This document shows, piece after piece, positions 1-6,992 of a stretch of DNA of 9,348 nucleotides. The DNA comes from Anaerolinea thermophila (GTDB lineage Bacteria; Chloroflexota; Anaerolineae; Anaerolineales; Villigracilaceae). Location of the stretch: positions 12,245-21,592 of the forward strand of contig DZBA01000014.1 in NCBI GenBank assembly GCA_022729775.1. The letters run 5' to 3'. The notes below the pieces were generated by a model. It was given only the letters and a program-made list of their open reading frames with translations, did not search any database and had not been told where the DNA came from. Position numbers and translations under genes: made by a program. Each line of letters opens with the position of its first letter. Within the stretch, counting starts at the first letter, position 1.

Positions 1-4
1 TCAT
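1..4 (-). CDS. Start of an unidentified gene running off the left edge (partial)
   Basis: Read on the minus strand, the first bases of the window give GGAGG, five A-rich bases, then ATG (complement of positions 4-2). This is a near-ideal ribosome binding site and start codon, 27 nt past the stop of the HEPN gene and on the same strand. Only the start codon lies inside the window, so nothing can be said about the product. The placement suggests a third cistron of the BLUF-HEPN operon. The alternative, a chance SD-ATG combination, cannot be excluded without the sequence to the left. Confidence 0.5.
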
Positions 5-9
5 TTTTT

Positions 10-14
10 CCTCC
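10..14 (-). promoter_or_regulatory. Shine-Dalgarno site for the off-edge gene
   Basis: The complement of cctcc gives a perfect GGAGG core, 5 nt before the ATG at the window edge. It is the main reason for calling a gene there. Confidence 0.5.
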
Positions 15-31
15 GGGTGAAAGTGTGCAGG

Positions 32-637
32 TTAAGTGAAATATTGATGAACCCATGGAGTTTCCTCAGGGTCTATTTTAGATATTTTATCAGCAAGTAC
101 GCCAAGTAGCAGAACAGATTGTTTTGCTGTTTCCAATATAAAATCTGACGAAATATTGATTTTCTGAATATAAGAATTGATATCATCAAGCGATGCTGGA
201 AGGCTTGATGATTTATGATGGACGATGGAATTCCTGCTTTTTACAAGTTTTTTTAGAAGTGGATACCAGTCCTCTCGGTTGGGCAACTCTTTACCAGTGA
301 TAAGTTCTGGTATGACAACCCATTTGCTGATGACATCCATTTTATCCAGATGTTCTTTGACGTATGTGTCGCCCAAGTGACGGGAAGCGTAATCATAAAT
401 ATAAGACTCAATGGACATTGCGGTAAAGACAACAACGCCGATAGATGCTTTTTCCAACTCTCTTTCGAGCAAGGCGATTTCTTGCTCTGATACAGCGTTG
501 GCATCTTCTATTTTTTGGCGCAATCTAATCTTTTTTATTTTCTCTTCAGTTTCCCTCATTTTCTTGTAATTCTCTTTGAGAATGTCAGAAAACAAAGGAA
601 GAATTGAAATCCGCGCGTCGTTTGTTTGTATTTTCAT
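32..637 (-). CDS. HEPN-domain protein, possible RNA-binding or RNase-like
   Basis: A 201-residue soluble protein with no signal peptide or membrane segment. Residues about 22-66 are rich in K, E, R and L and read as a long helix or coiled coil. Residues about 67-190 look like a helical HEPN bundle, with RNSIVH at 135-140 matching the HEPN R-(N)-x3-H signature (R135, H140). In HEPN RNases this Arg/His pair forms the active site, so metal-independent RNA cleavage is possible. Many HEPN proteins are toxins or defence and stress factors, but the exact subfamily is not recognisable here. The gene lies 42 nt after the BLUF stop on the same strand and is followed by a likely third gene. It is clearly more AT-rich than its neighbours, which hints at separate acquisition. 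The start codon lacks a good Shine-Dalgarno sequence; CATAAT lies 7 nt upstream. The CDS is secure, the HEPN call fairly secure, and the RNase activity is inferred. Confidence 0.72.
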   Translation of the reverse strand: MKIQTNDARISILPLFSDILKENYKKMRETEEKIKKIRLRQKIEDANAVSEQEIALLERELEKASIGVVVFTAMSIESYIYDYASRHLGDTYVKEHLDKMDVISKWVVIPELITGKELPNREDWYPLLKKLVKSRNSIVHHKSSSLPASLDDINSYIQKINISSDFILETAKQSVLLLGVLADKISKIDPEETPWVHQYFT

Positions 638-644
638 AAAGATG

Positions 645-650
645 ATTATG
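645..650 (-). promoter_or_regulatory. Possible -10 element for the HEPN gene
   Basis: The complement reads CATAAT, one mismatch from TATAAT, ending 7 nt before the ATG, in a gap without a Shine-Dalgarno site. No convincing -35 is seen; TTGGAG sits about 20 nt further up. If used, it would give the HEPN gene its own nearly leaderless transcript besides read-through from the BLUF gene. The AT-rich setting makes a chance match fairly likely. Confidence 0.25.
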
Positions 651-679
651 ATTTAGGGAATTTGATTGTACTCCAACTT

Positions 680-1099
680 TCAGCGCATATTATCGCGGAA
701 TGTGAGCAGCATAATATAAGCCCGGCGCGGGTTTTGGGCATACACATCCGCGGTGAACTCATCGTGTAAAAATTCGCTAAAGCCAGGCTCGTTTTTGATT
801 TCGGGATTATCGAAGTTGTAGAATGCCATTTCCCAGCTGGGGAACTGCCGCGCGGTGATAGTCTCCTTCGAGAGGATGTGCGCGTCCTTGTGGCGGTCAT
901 CTTTGCGGATGGTTTCATACAGCGCCATCACTTTTTCTTCGGGACCTTCGAGTACCTGCATGAAGTTTCCGCCCTTGTAGAGCAGCATTCCGGTAATGTC
1001 TGTTTCTTCGTTATTTTCGCGGCTGGCGCGCAGGATGTCGAGCAATTCCTGGTCATTCAATAATTTTCTTGCAGTGCTGACATAGATTAGGGATATCAT
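680..1099 (-). CDS. Short BLUF-domain blue-light (FAD) receptor
   Basis: A 139-residue protein that is almost entirely a BLUF domain, a flavin-binding photosensor. The diagnostic residues are all present: Tyr6 in LIYVSTA, Asn30, Gln48 in FMQVLEG, Trp89 and Met91 in FPSWEMAF. This set is offset by exactly two from Y8/N32/Q50/W91/M93 of the cyanobacterial PixD proteins, so the Tyr-Gln-flavin hydrogen-bond switch should be intact. The tail (about 97-139) is short, with charged and hydrophobic stretches, and carries no EAL, GGDEF or cyclase output domain. As with PixD or BlrB, signalling must go through a partner protein. It is the first gene of a minus-strand group with the HEPN gene 42 nt downstream, and is divergent from the glycosyltransferase. 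A strong Shine-Dalgarno site fixes the start. I found no convincing promoter in the upstream gap. The family is near certain; the partner is unknown. Confidence 0.95.
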   Translation of the reverse strand: MISLIYVSTARKLLNDQELLDILRASRENNEETDITGMLLYKGGNFMQVLEGPEEKVMALYETIRKDDRHKDAHILSKETITARQFPSWEMAFYNFDNPEIKNEPGFSEFLHDEFTADVYAQNPRRAYIMLLTFRDNMR

Positions 1100-1108
1100 A
1101 AAACAAAG

Positions 1109-1114
1109 CTCCTT
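1109..1114 (-). promoter_or_regulatory. Shine-Dalgarno site of the BLUF gene
   Basis: The complement of ctcctt gives AAGGAG, 9 nt before the ATG at 1099. It contrasts with the divergent glycosyltransferase gene, which has no such site. Confidence 0.8.
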
Positions 1115-1202
1115 TCGTATTTTGTATTGGACAATTTTATCGCATTGAACCCTGCTGTGGAAGTTGTGCCCGGGTTCTAAAATTTCATCCCGTCAAAAAT
1201 GG

Positions 1203-1208
1203 TATCAT
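1203..1208 (+). promoter_or_regulatory. Likely -10 element of the glycosyltransferase gene (leaderless geometry)
   Basis: TATCAT (one mismatch from TATAAT) ends exactly 6 nt before the ATG at 1215. Transcription starting about 7 nt below the -10 would begin at or beside the A of the start codon. No Shine-Dalgarno sequence is present and no good -35 is visible. The same 6-nt spacing occurs at the two genes that diverge near 7000. Confidence 0.45.
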
Positions 1209-1214
1209 TGCCGC

Positions 1215-2825
1215 ATGACCACGACACAAAAACGTATCTTCTTCATCCTTATCTTTATCAGCCTTGTTTACTTCGCCGCCTTCATCCCCGCTAACAATAC
1301 GGGCGCGAAGGACGAGATGATGATTTCGCTCTTCGAGCCGGACGAGTTTGCGCAATACCCGGTGGTGATGAAAATGCTCACGCCGCGCGATACATTCAAG
1401 CATAGCCTCTTGAATTTCTTTACCTATGGACATTACTATTACGGCACGCCATTCTACGCCGCCAGTGCATTCCTGCTTTTGCCGATTAAACTCGCGGGCA
1501 GCCTGAAAGCATCCACGCAATTGAATATGCTGCTGCTGCGCCAGTTGATTAGCATCCTGCCGATGTTGGGCGCGTTGCTGCTTCTCGTCCACATGCAGAC
1601 GAAATTCAATTCCTACGTGAAATCCATCGGGCTTTTTGTTTTTCTGCTTTCGGTTTCAGCAGTTGTGGAAAATAGCCTATGGTGGCATGTGGACAGCCTC
1701 GCGGTCTTTTTCATCGCGCTGACTTTATTCCTTTTGGATAAAGACGACCTGCGCTTCAGCCGGGATTTTTATCTCGCCGCCGCCGCAACAGGTCTCGCTG
1801 CCGGAACCAAAGTGCTGGGATTATTTTTCGTCCTCACCATTCCCACCTACCTGATCATCGGACTCGCGCGCGGAAAACTCGCGTGGAAGGATGTCTTTAT
1901 TCGCGGCGCGATTTTCGTCGCAATCATGGCTGTGACCATCGTCATCGTCAACCCGTTCATGCTGCTGCGCGGAGAGTTCAACGATATGGTTCAAACCCTC
2001 ACGCGCCAGTCACGCTCGCAAAACAAGGGCTGGACGTTGAACTATGCCAAAGGTCCCGCTTCGTGGTTTCCCATCATCCGCGAACTTTATGGAAGCCTGA
2101 CTTTCGTAAGTTTGGCGCTCGCCGCTGTTGCGCTTGGAATTTGGCGCGGAAAGAATCCCATCCGCCATGTGTTGATTTTGACCTGGGCGCTGCCGCTGAC
2201 ACTTTACACTTTGTTCGTGGTTGCCATCAAGCCCACGCATTTCTTCCTGCCCGTTTTGCTGCCTGTGTATAGCAGCTTGATTGTCTTCCTTGAGTTTCCA
2301 CCGTTTGCGACTGACAAGCCGCGCGCGCCGATTTCGTGGCTGTGGGGCGGAATCGTCATCGCGCTGGTTGGGATGCAGTTTGCGGGCTTCATCCACAAAG
2401 ACGTGGAGTTGTACGGGAATGTCATCGCGCGCGAGCAAAACGAAAAGGCGCTGGTCTTTTATCAAATTCTCGAGCGCGATTATTTGCCTAAAATTCAATC
2501 AGAGGAAGAACTCAAGGTCTTCCGCGATGTGCGCATGTATTTTCCAGATAACGAAAAATGGAATGTCCGCAGTTATTGGAACAGCAAATATAGCACCATC
2601 GAAAAAATCCGCCCGGATATTATCATCCTGTGGGCGCAGCGCATCGCGGATTACACTCACGAAGGCGCGCAGGCAAACGCCGTTGACCCGGAAGCGTTTC
2701 AAGATACTTATCAATTCTACGTGGATGCCAAAAATGACCAAATCCGCGGTTACCGCCTGGTATATCGAAACGAAGAAGGTTTGATGTTTGCCAGTGACGC
2801 GGTGTATGAGCAGTTTTTTAAGTAA
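1215..2825 (+). CDS. GT-C fold membrane glycosyltransferase, GT39/PMT-like
   Basis: A 536-residue polytopic membrane protein. A hydrophobic segment at 8-25 leads into an outside loop with EPDEFAQ (E41, D43, E44), matching the acidic catalytic loop of GT-C enzymes that use polyprenyl-phosphate sugars. About ten further hydrophobic segments run from roughly 80 to 395. They include WWHVDS (156-161), a GTKVLG motif (197-202) and a KPTHFFLP motif (339-346) resembling the R/K-x-x-H/Y-x-LP region of ArnT/PMT relatives. Residues 395-536 form a soluble, probably extracytoplasmic, domain without a recognised fold. The expected role is transfer of a sugar from a lipid carrier to a cell-surface lipid, glycan or protein; acceptor and sugar cannot be read from sequence. 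I chose ATG 1215 rather than the in-frame TTG at 1164, because it places the hydrophobic segment at the N-terminus and fits the -10 box. It is monocistronic as far as seen. Confidence 0.82.
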   Translation: MTTTQKRIFFILIFISLVYFAAFIPANNTGAKDEMMISLFEPDEFAQYPVVMKMLTPRDTFKHSLLNFFTYGHYYYGTPFYAASAFLLLPIKLAGSLKASTQLNMLLLRQLISILPMLGALLLLVHMQTKFNSYVKSIGLFVFLLSVSAVVENSLWWHVDSLAVFFIALTLFLLDKDDLRFSRDFYLAAAATGLAAGTKVLGLFFVLTIPTYLIIGLARGKLAWKDVFIRGAIFVAIMAVTIVIVNPFMLLRGEFNDMVQTLTRQSRSQNKGWTLNYAKGPASWFPIIRELYGSLTFVSLALAAVALGIWRGKNPIRHVLILTWALPLTLYTLFVVAIKPTHFFLPVLLPVYSSLIVFLEFPPFATDKPRAPISWLWGGIVIALVGMQFAGFIHKDVELYGNVIAREQNEKALVFYQILERDYLPKIQSEEELKVFRDVRMYFPDNEKWNVRSYWNSKYSTIEKIRPDIIILWAQRIADYTHEGAQANAVDPEAFQDTYQFYVDAKNDQIRGYRLVYRNEEGLMFASDAVYEQFFK

Positions 2826-2896
2826 ACCACCTTGCGCGGAATATCGCAACGGATGTTGATCTTTTTGTAACTGATTAGCCCGTCTCTTTTTTATTT

Positions 2897-2972
2897 GTCA
2901 TTTCGAGTGGCAGCGAGAAATCTTTTTCAAAGCGGAGATAGATTTCTCCTCGCTGGCGCTTGTCGAAATGAC
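2897..2972. repeat. Imperfect inverted repeat, probably a dispersed palindromic element
   Basis: The left arm (2897-2922) starts GTCATTTCGA, and the right arm (2941-2972) ends with its exact complement TCGAAATGAC. After a variable stretch both arms share CAGCGAG and then AAATC, so they pair over most of their length around an 18-nt loop (2923-2940). The outermost 10 bp pair perfectly. It carries no coding capacity and no clear target-site duplication. Elements with GTCATTTCGA-type ends flanking GAGAAATC are familiar as multicopy intergenic repeats in several bacterial groups. I therefore read this as a REP- or MITE-like repeat that may also fold in the mRNA. Copy number cannot be seen in one window. 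Confidence 0.75.
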
Positions 2973-3035
2973 ATCCCTGAGCGTAGCGGCGCAAATTGGA
3001 CTATGAGAAAGCCGTAGTTGCGCACTTATTTCCTA

Positions 3036-3064
3036 TTGAATGACATATAATATGGGTATACAAT
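3036..3064 (+). promoter_or_regulatory. Candidate sigma70-type promoter for the diguanylate cyclase gene
   Basis: TTGAAT (3036-3041) and TACAAT (3059-3064) are separated by exactly 17 nt, in the most AT-rich part of the spacer. A perfect TATAAT also lies inside, at 3046-3051, but without a matching -35. Either choice would give a 5' untranslated leader of roughly 90-105 nt. The start codon at 3163 has no clear Shine-Dalgarno sequence and no -10 box just before it. Confidence 0.4.
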
Positions 3065-3162
3065 ATTAATCAGCTACAGACAGCATCAGACTGACTTAAG
3101 AGCGTGCTGTAAAATTCAACTGTTCAAAAAAAGAGATTTTCATTCCCTTTGAATGTAATTCA

Positions 3163-6100
3163 ATGTTGGATAACTCCTCCCTTTACGTTTCGTTGATCTA
3201 CTTTTTAGCGGCGATACCTTACGCTTGGATGGGGTTGTATGCGTGGCGTAAACGTCCCGCTGTGGCTGTCACGCCGTTTGCATGGATGATGCTTAGTCTC
3301 TCCGTGTGGTCTTCCATGTATGGGTTGGAACTCGCGCTGCCGAACATTCTCCAAAAAATCATTGCCCATAAAGCCATGCTCTTTGGCGTTGCCGCGATCC
3401 CAATTTTGATTTTGTTCTTTGCGTTCGAGTTCACCGGCAAAAGCCATCAAATGCCGCGCCGCGCGCGGATGGTGCTTCGGATGCTTCCCTTCTCCGCGAT
3501 GCTTTTCGTGTTGACAAATGACATTCACCACCTGATGTGGAATATCGGCAGTGTTTTCGAGATCAATAACATCCTGCTGCTAGACCTGCATTACCGCCCG
3601 CTGTTCTGGTTCTTTTCCATTACTTCGCTTTCGATCACGCTGGCTGCCATCATTTTGCTCGTCATCGAAATGATTCAGCGCCCCGGGGATTACCGTGTTC
3701 AAGTCGGCTTGATTGTGCTGGGAATTCTCCTGCCATTCCTGAGCAGTATTCTGCACATTACAAGGGTAAGCATTATCTCTCAATTGGATATTACCCCGCT
3801 TTTGGCGCTGCCCGCCAGTCTTGGGCTTTCATGGGCGGTCACGCGGCGTTATCGTTTACAGGAACTGCTTCCGCTGGAGTATTTGACCGTCCTTAAAAAT
3901 ATGAAGGATGGCGTCATCGTAACGGATGTGTACCAGCGGGTGGTTTACATCAACCCAATTGCCGAGACCCTGATAAAACGTTCGGAAGAGGAAGCCATTG
4001 GGCAGCCGCTTAATTTTGTTTCATCGGTGTACGGCGAAAAGTTAATTTCTTATTTAACGGGCGGAGAGCATCGGGTCGAGCTGGCATTTGGCGAAGGCAA
4101 CGAAGCCAAGGTGTTCGAGGTGACTGTTTCGCCGGTGGCGTTTTTGAACCTCTCGAAAACCACAGGCGCGTCATCCAGCATGATTGTGCTGCACGACATC
4201 ACCCACCTTAAAGAAACAGAAAACGCGCTCAGCCGCCGCGAATCCATCATGTCTGCCATGAGTCTCGCCGCCCAGCAGCTCTTGAAAGAAACGATATGGG
4301 AGCATAACATCCCCGGCGTGCTGGAAAAAATCGGGCAGGCTGCCGGCATCAGCCGCATCTTTGTCTCTGTGAATTACACAGATGATAAAAGCAACATCTA
4401 TTCTAGCCTGTGCTATGAGTGGGCAGCCAATGGCGTCCCGCCTCAGTTGGGCAACCCAAAACTACAACATGTGCCGCTGGATAAAGCGGGCTTTGATTGC
4501 TGGGAAAAAATGCTTTCACAAGGGATACCAATTTCCGGCTTGGTGAAAAACTTTCCGGAAAGCGAGCGCAACGCCCTGCGCGAACAGGATACCCTGTCTC
4601 TGGCGGCAATGCCAATCTTTGTCAATAAAAAATGGTGGGGATTTATCGTATTCAATGAATGCCGCCATGAGCGCGCGTGGACAAATACCGACATGGAAGC
4701 GTTGAGCATCGCTGCCAGCATGTTTGGGTACGCCGAAGAGCGCGCCCGCACCGAATTGAAATTACTCCGCGGTCAACAATCGCTGGACTTGCTCCGTAAT
4801 ATTGTTCTGGTTTCCCTCGAAGCGGAAGACCTGCTTGCCATGGCGGATGCGCTTGTGGAGCCATTTTCTAAATTAATCCGCGCGGATGGATGTTCCCTCT
4901 CATTATGGGATGAAGCCACCCAGCAGGAAATTCATCTGGCTACCCACCCAAAAAACGAGAACATCCATCCAGACCGTCCCACATCGCCAGCCGAGCGCAC
5001 CATCACCGAAGCGGTTTTGACGCAGGACCATGCCCTCGTTGTGGAAGACGCCTCGCTGTTATTTTTTCAAGAACGACATATCACACAGGCTTTTCCGTGC
5101 AGTTCGATGATGGCGCTCCCTTTGATTGCAGGGAAGAAAAAACTGGGCGCGATCATGATGTGGTTTGATTTGCCGCACCGTTTTCAGTCCGAGGAAGTCT
5201 CCATCAGCGAACAGGCATCCAACCTTGTCGCGCTGGCGCTGGGAAAATTCCAAACTGTCGAACAGGCAGAGCGCCGCGCCAATACCTCTGAAACTTTGCG
5301 TAAAGCCAGCGCGGTCATTGCGGAAACGCTCCAAACCGAAGAGGCTGTTTCGCGCATTCTCGAACAGCTCAAACAAGTCGTCTCGTACGACAGCGCGTCT
5401 GTGCAATTGCTTAAAGATGACCGGCTGGAAATCATTGGCGGGAGCGGCTTTGCGGATATTAAATCTGTATTGGGCGTGTCCTTCCCAATCCCCGGCGATA
5501 ACCCGAACACCGTTGTCGTTGAAACCGGCAAACCGTACCTGCTGCCTGAAGTCAGCGATGTTCATGCGGCGTTCAAACACCCGCCGCACAACCACATTCA
5601 TTCATGGCTCGGCGTGCCGCTCATCTATCAAGACCGCGCCATTGGTTTGCTCGCCATAGACAGCGCCAGCCCCAATCATTTTACAGATGAAGATATTAAT
5701 CTCGCGGTGATGTTCGCCGATCAAGTTGCGGTGACTTTGGAAAACACCCGCATCTTCAAAGAAACACAAGACCAGGCGATTACAGACGCGCTGACCGGCG
5801 CGTATAACCGGCGCGGATTATTCCAATTCGGCGATTTTGAATTGATTCGCTCGCGCCGCACAAACCGCCCGTTCAGCGTTTTGATGTTCGATGTTGACCA
5901 CTTCAAGCGCGTCAACGACCAGTATGGACACGCCGCAGGCGACCAGGTCTTGCGCGGACTTGCCGAACGCTGCCGGACAAACGCGCGCTCTGTAGATGTG
6001 GTTTGCAGGTATGGCGGCGAGGAATTTATCATCTTCCTGCCCGACACCACCCTTGAAGCCGCGCTGCTCATTGCCGAGCGAATGCGGCATGTGGTGATGG

Positions 6101-6291
6101 ACGCGCCCTTCACAACCGACGCGGGCTTGCTGCCAGTCACAGTCAGCATTGGCGTAGCGCAGGCGCATGAGCGCGATGTCTTAAAAACCTTAATCGAGCG
6201 CGCAGACCAGGCGCTCTATGAAGCCAAGCGCATGGGACGCAACCGCGTTGTCGCCAGTAATGGGAAAAATCAAAGACGTTCCCAAACTTGA
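3163..6291 (+). CDS. Membrane diguanylate cyclase: 7TM - PAS - GAF x3 - GGDEF
   Basis: A 1042-residue sensor that makes cyclic di-GMP from two GTP. Residues 8-226 hold seven hydrophobic helices of the type found at the N-terminus of 7TM histidine kinases. They are followed by a PAS domain (about 240-352), a divergent GAF (about 370-525), a second GAF (about 545-695), a third, more typical GAF (about 715-865) and a GGDEF domain (870-1033). The catalytic site is complete: DALTGAYNRR (875-884), FDVDHFKRVND (909-919) and GGEEF (951-955). RSVD (942-945) lies exactly five residues before GGEEF, the position of the inhibitory I-site, so product feedback is expected. No histidine kinase or EAL domain is present. 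The PAS and GAF ligands are unknown. The start is the only sensible in-frame ATG. The 3' end overlaps the convergent methyltransferase gene by 22 bp. It appears monocistronic. Domain edges are estimates; the GGDEF call is firm. Confidence 0.93.
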   Translation: MLDNSSLYVSLIYFLAAIPYAWMGLYAWRKRPAVAVTPFAWMMLSLSVWSSMYGLELALPNILQKIIAHKAMLFGVAAIPILILFFAFEFTGKSHQMPRRARMVLRMLPFSAMLFVLTNDIHHLMWNIGSVFEINNILLLDLHYRPLFWFFSITSLSITLAAIILLVIEMIQRPGDYRVQVGLIVLGILLPFLSSILHITRVSIISQLDITPLLALPASLGLSWAVTRRYRLQELLPLEYLTVLKNMKDGVIVTDVYQRVVYINPIAETLIKRSEEEAIGQPLNFVSSVYGEKLISYLTGGEHRVELAFGEGNEAKVFEVTVSPVAFLNLSKTTGASSSMIVLHDITHLKETENALSRRESIMSAMSLAAQQLLKETIWEHNIPGVLEKIGQAAGISRIFVSVNYTDDKSNIYSSLCYEWAANGVPPQLGNPKLQHVPLDKAGFDCWEKMLSQGIPISGLVKNFPESERNALREQDTLSLAAMPIFVNKKWWGFIVFNECRHERAWTNTDMEALSIAASMFGYAEERARTELKLLRGQQSLDLLRNIVLVSLEAEDLLAMADALVEPFSKLIRADGCSLSLWDEATQQEIHLATHPKNENIHPDRPTSPAERTITEAVLTQDHALVVEDASLLFFQERHITQAFPCSSMMALPLIAGKKKLGAIMMWFDLPHRFQSEEVSISEQASNLVALALGKFQTVEQAERRANTSETLRKASAVIAETLQTEEAVSRILEQLKQVVSYDSASVQLLKDDRLEIIGGSGFADIKSVLGVSFPIPGDNPNTVVVETGKPYLLPEVSDVHAAFKHPPHNHIHSWLGVPLIYQDRAIGLLAIDSASPNHFTDEDINLAVMFADQVAVTLENTRIFKETQDQAITDALTGAYNRRGLFQFGDFELIRSRRTNRPFSVLMFDVDHFKRVNDQYGHAAGDQVLRGLAERCRTNARSVDVVCRYGGEEFIIFLPDTTLEAALLIAERMRHVVMDAPFTTDAGLLPVTVSIGVAQAHERDVLKTLIERADQALYEAKRMGRNRVVASNGKNQRRSQT

Positions 6292-6986
6292 TACAACCCC
6301 AGATTCCCGCCTTCCCCATCTGACAAAAAGCGCGCGCTGACTCTCATCGCAGCCTGATTTGCAAGCGCGGAGAGTTCCTCATCTGAAAAGTGATGCGCGT
6401 ACCGCAAGCCCGTTCCGCCGCTGCGCCAATCGAGCAAATAATCGCCTTCGTCCACTTCATCCGCGCGGAGGTTAACCTGCTGCCATGATTGGATGCGCTT
6501 GCGGAGTTTTTCACTGTTTAGGAATTGCCAGTTCGACATAATAAATTTCCCATCCTCCCGCAACACATTCCTCACCGCTTTCAAAATATTCAATCTCATC
6601 CCTTCGGATGGGATGTGATGTAATACCGCAAACGCAAAAACAAGATGAAAGGCAGCGGGGGAAAAACTCAACGCCCATCCATCCGAGGTTAAGTCTGCCT
6701 GCGCAAAGCGGACGGGGAATGTGTATGACTGCGCGGCGGCGGATAATAGCGGCGCGCTGAAATCCACGCCGAGATACGAGCCGCGATGCCCGCGCCGATT
6801 CAACTCGCGCGCAAGCTCGCCGTTGCCGCAGCCAATATCGAGGATGGACTCATCCCCATGTAATGATTCCAAAACCCGTTTTACGCCGGGCTGCAAACGC
6901 CCGCGCGTGGATGAAAACTCCGCGCCGAAGCGGGTATAAAATTCGCGGTTGAGTTCTATTATTTTTTGCGCTGTAGATGAATTCAT
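6270..6986 (-). CDS. Class I SAM-dependent methyltransferase, Trm9/ALKBH8-like
   Basis: A 238-residue cytosolic methyltransferase with a Rossmann-type SAM site: ILDIGCGNG (48-56, motif I), an acidic strand end at GVD (73-75), ADLT (97-100) and AVLHHI (120-125). Two features recall the eukaryotic wobble-uridine tRNA methyltransferases Trm9 and ALKBH8: FSSTR (24-28) ahead of motif I, where those proteins have an HF-x-x-TR sequence, and the block GDYLLDW...RYAHHFSDEEL (181-205), resembling their G-D-x-x-VPW...YYH-x-F/Y-x-x-GEL segment. A tRNA or related substrate is thus possible, but generic methyltransferase assignment is safer. I chose the ATG at 6986 because it follows a perfect TATAAT by 6 nt and leaves room for the divergent APS reductase promoter. 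A longer frame to 7082 would overlap that gene. Its 3' end overlaps the cyclase CDS by 22 bp. Confidence 0.88.
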   Translation of the reverse strand: MNSSTAQKIIELNREFYTRFGAEFSSTRGRLQPGVKRVLESLHGDESILDIGCGNGELARELNRRGHRGSYLGVDFSAPLLSAAAQSYTFPVRFAQADLTSDGWALSFSPAAFHLVFAFAVLHHIPSEGMRLNILKAVRNVLREDGKFIMSNWQFLNSEKLRKRIQSWQQVNLRADEVDEGDYLLDWRSGGTGLRYAHHFSDEELSALANQAAMRVSARFLSDGEGGNLGLYQVWERL

Positions 6987-6992
6987 AAACGC

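Larger units (their letters stand above)
2826..3162. other. 337-bp intergenic region without a gene
   Basis: No credible reading frame was found on either strand. In order it holds: a weak hairpin (TTGCG/CGCAA, 2832-2849) and short T runs after the glycosyltransferase stop; a large imperfect inverted repeat (2897-2972); a second short inverted pair GCGCAA (2989-2994) / TTGCGC (3018-3023); and an AT-rich promoter-like stretch at 3036-3064. About 98 bp then remain before the cyclase start, in which I see nothing specific. Confidence 0.7.

Noticed and set aside
1164..1214. In-frame TTG upstream extension of the glycosyltransferase (17 extra residues)
   Set aside because: The extra residues are polar and cysteine-containing, ahead of a clean N-terminal membrane helix. 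The ATG at 1215 fits both the hydrophobic pattern and the -10 spacing.
2832..2867. TTGCG/CGCAA hairpin plus T run as a rho-independent terminator
   Set aside because: The stem is only 5 bp with an 8-nt loop, and the T run lies 11 nt away, so it does not meet the usual terminator form.
2989..3023. GCGCAA/TTGCGC inverted pair as an operator
   Set aside because: Six-base arms 23 nt apart are weak evidence, and no regulator gene is nearby.
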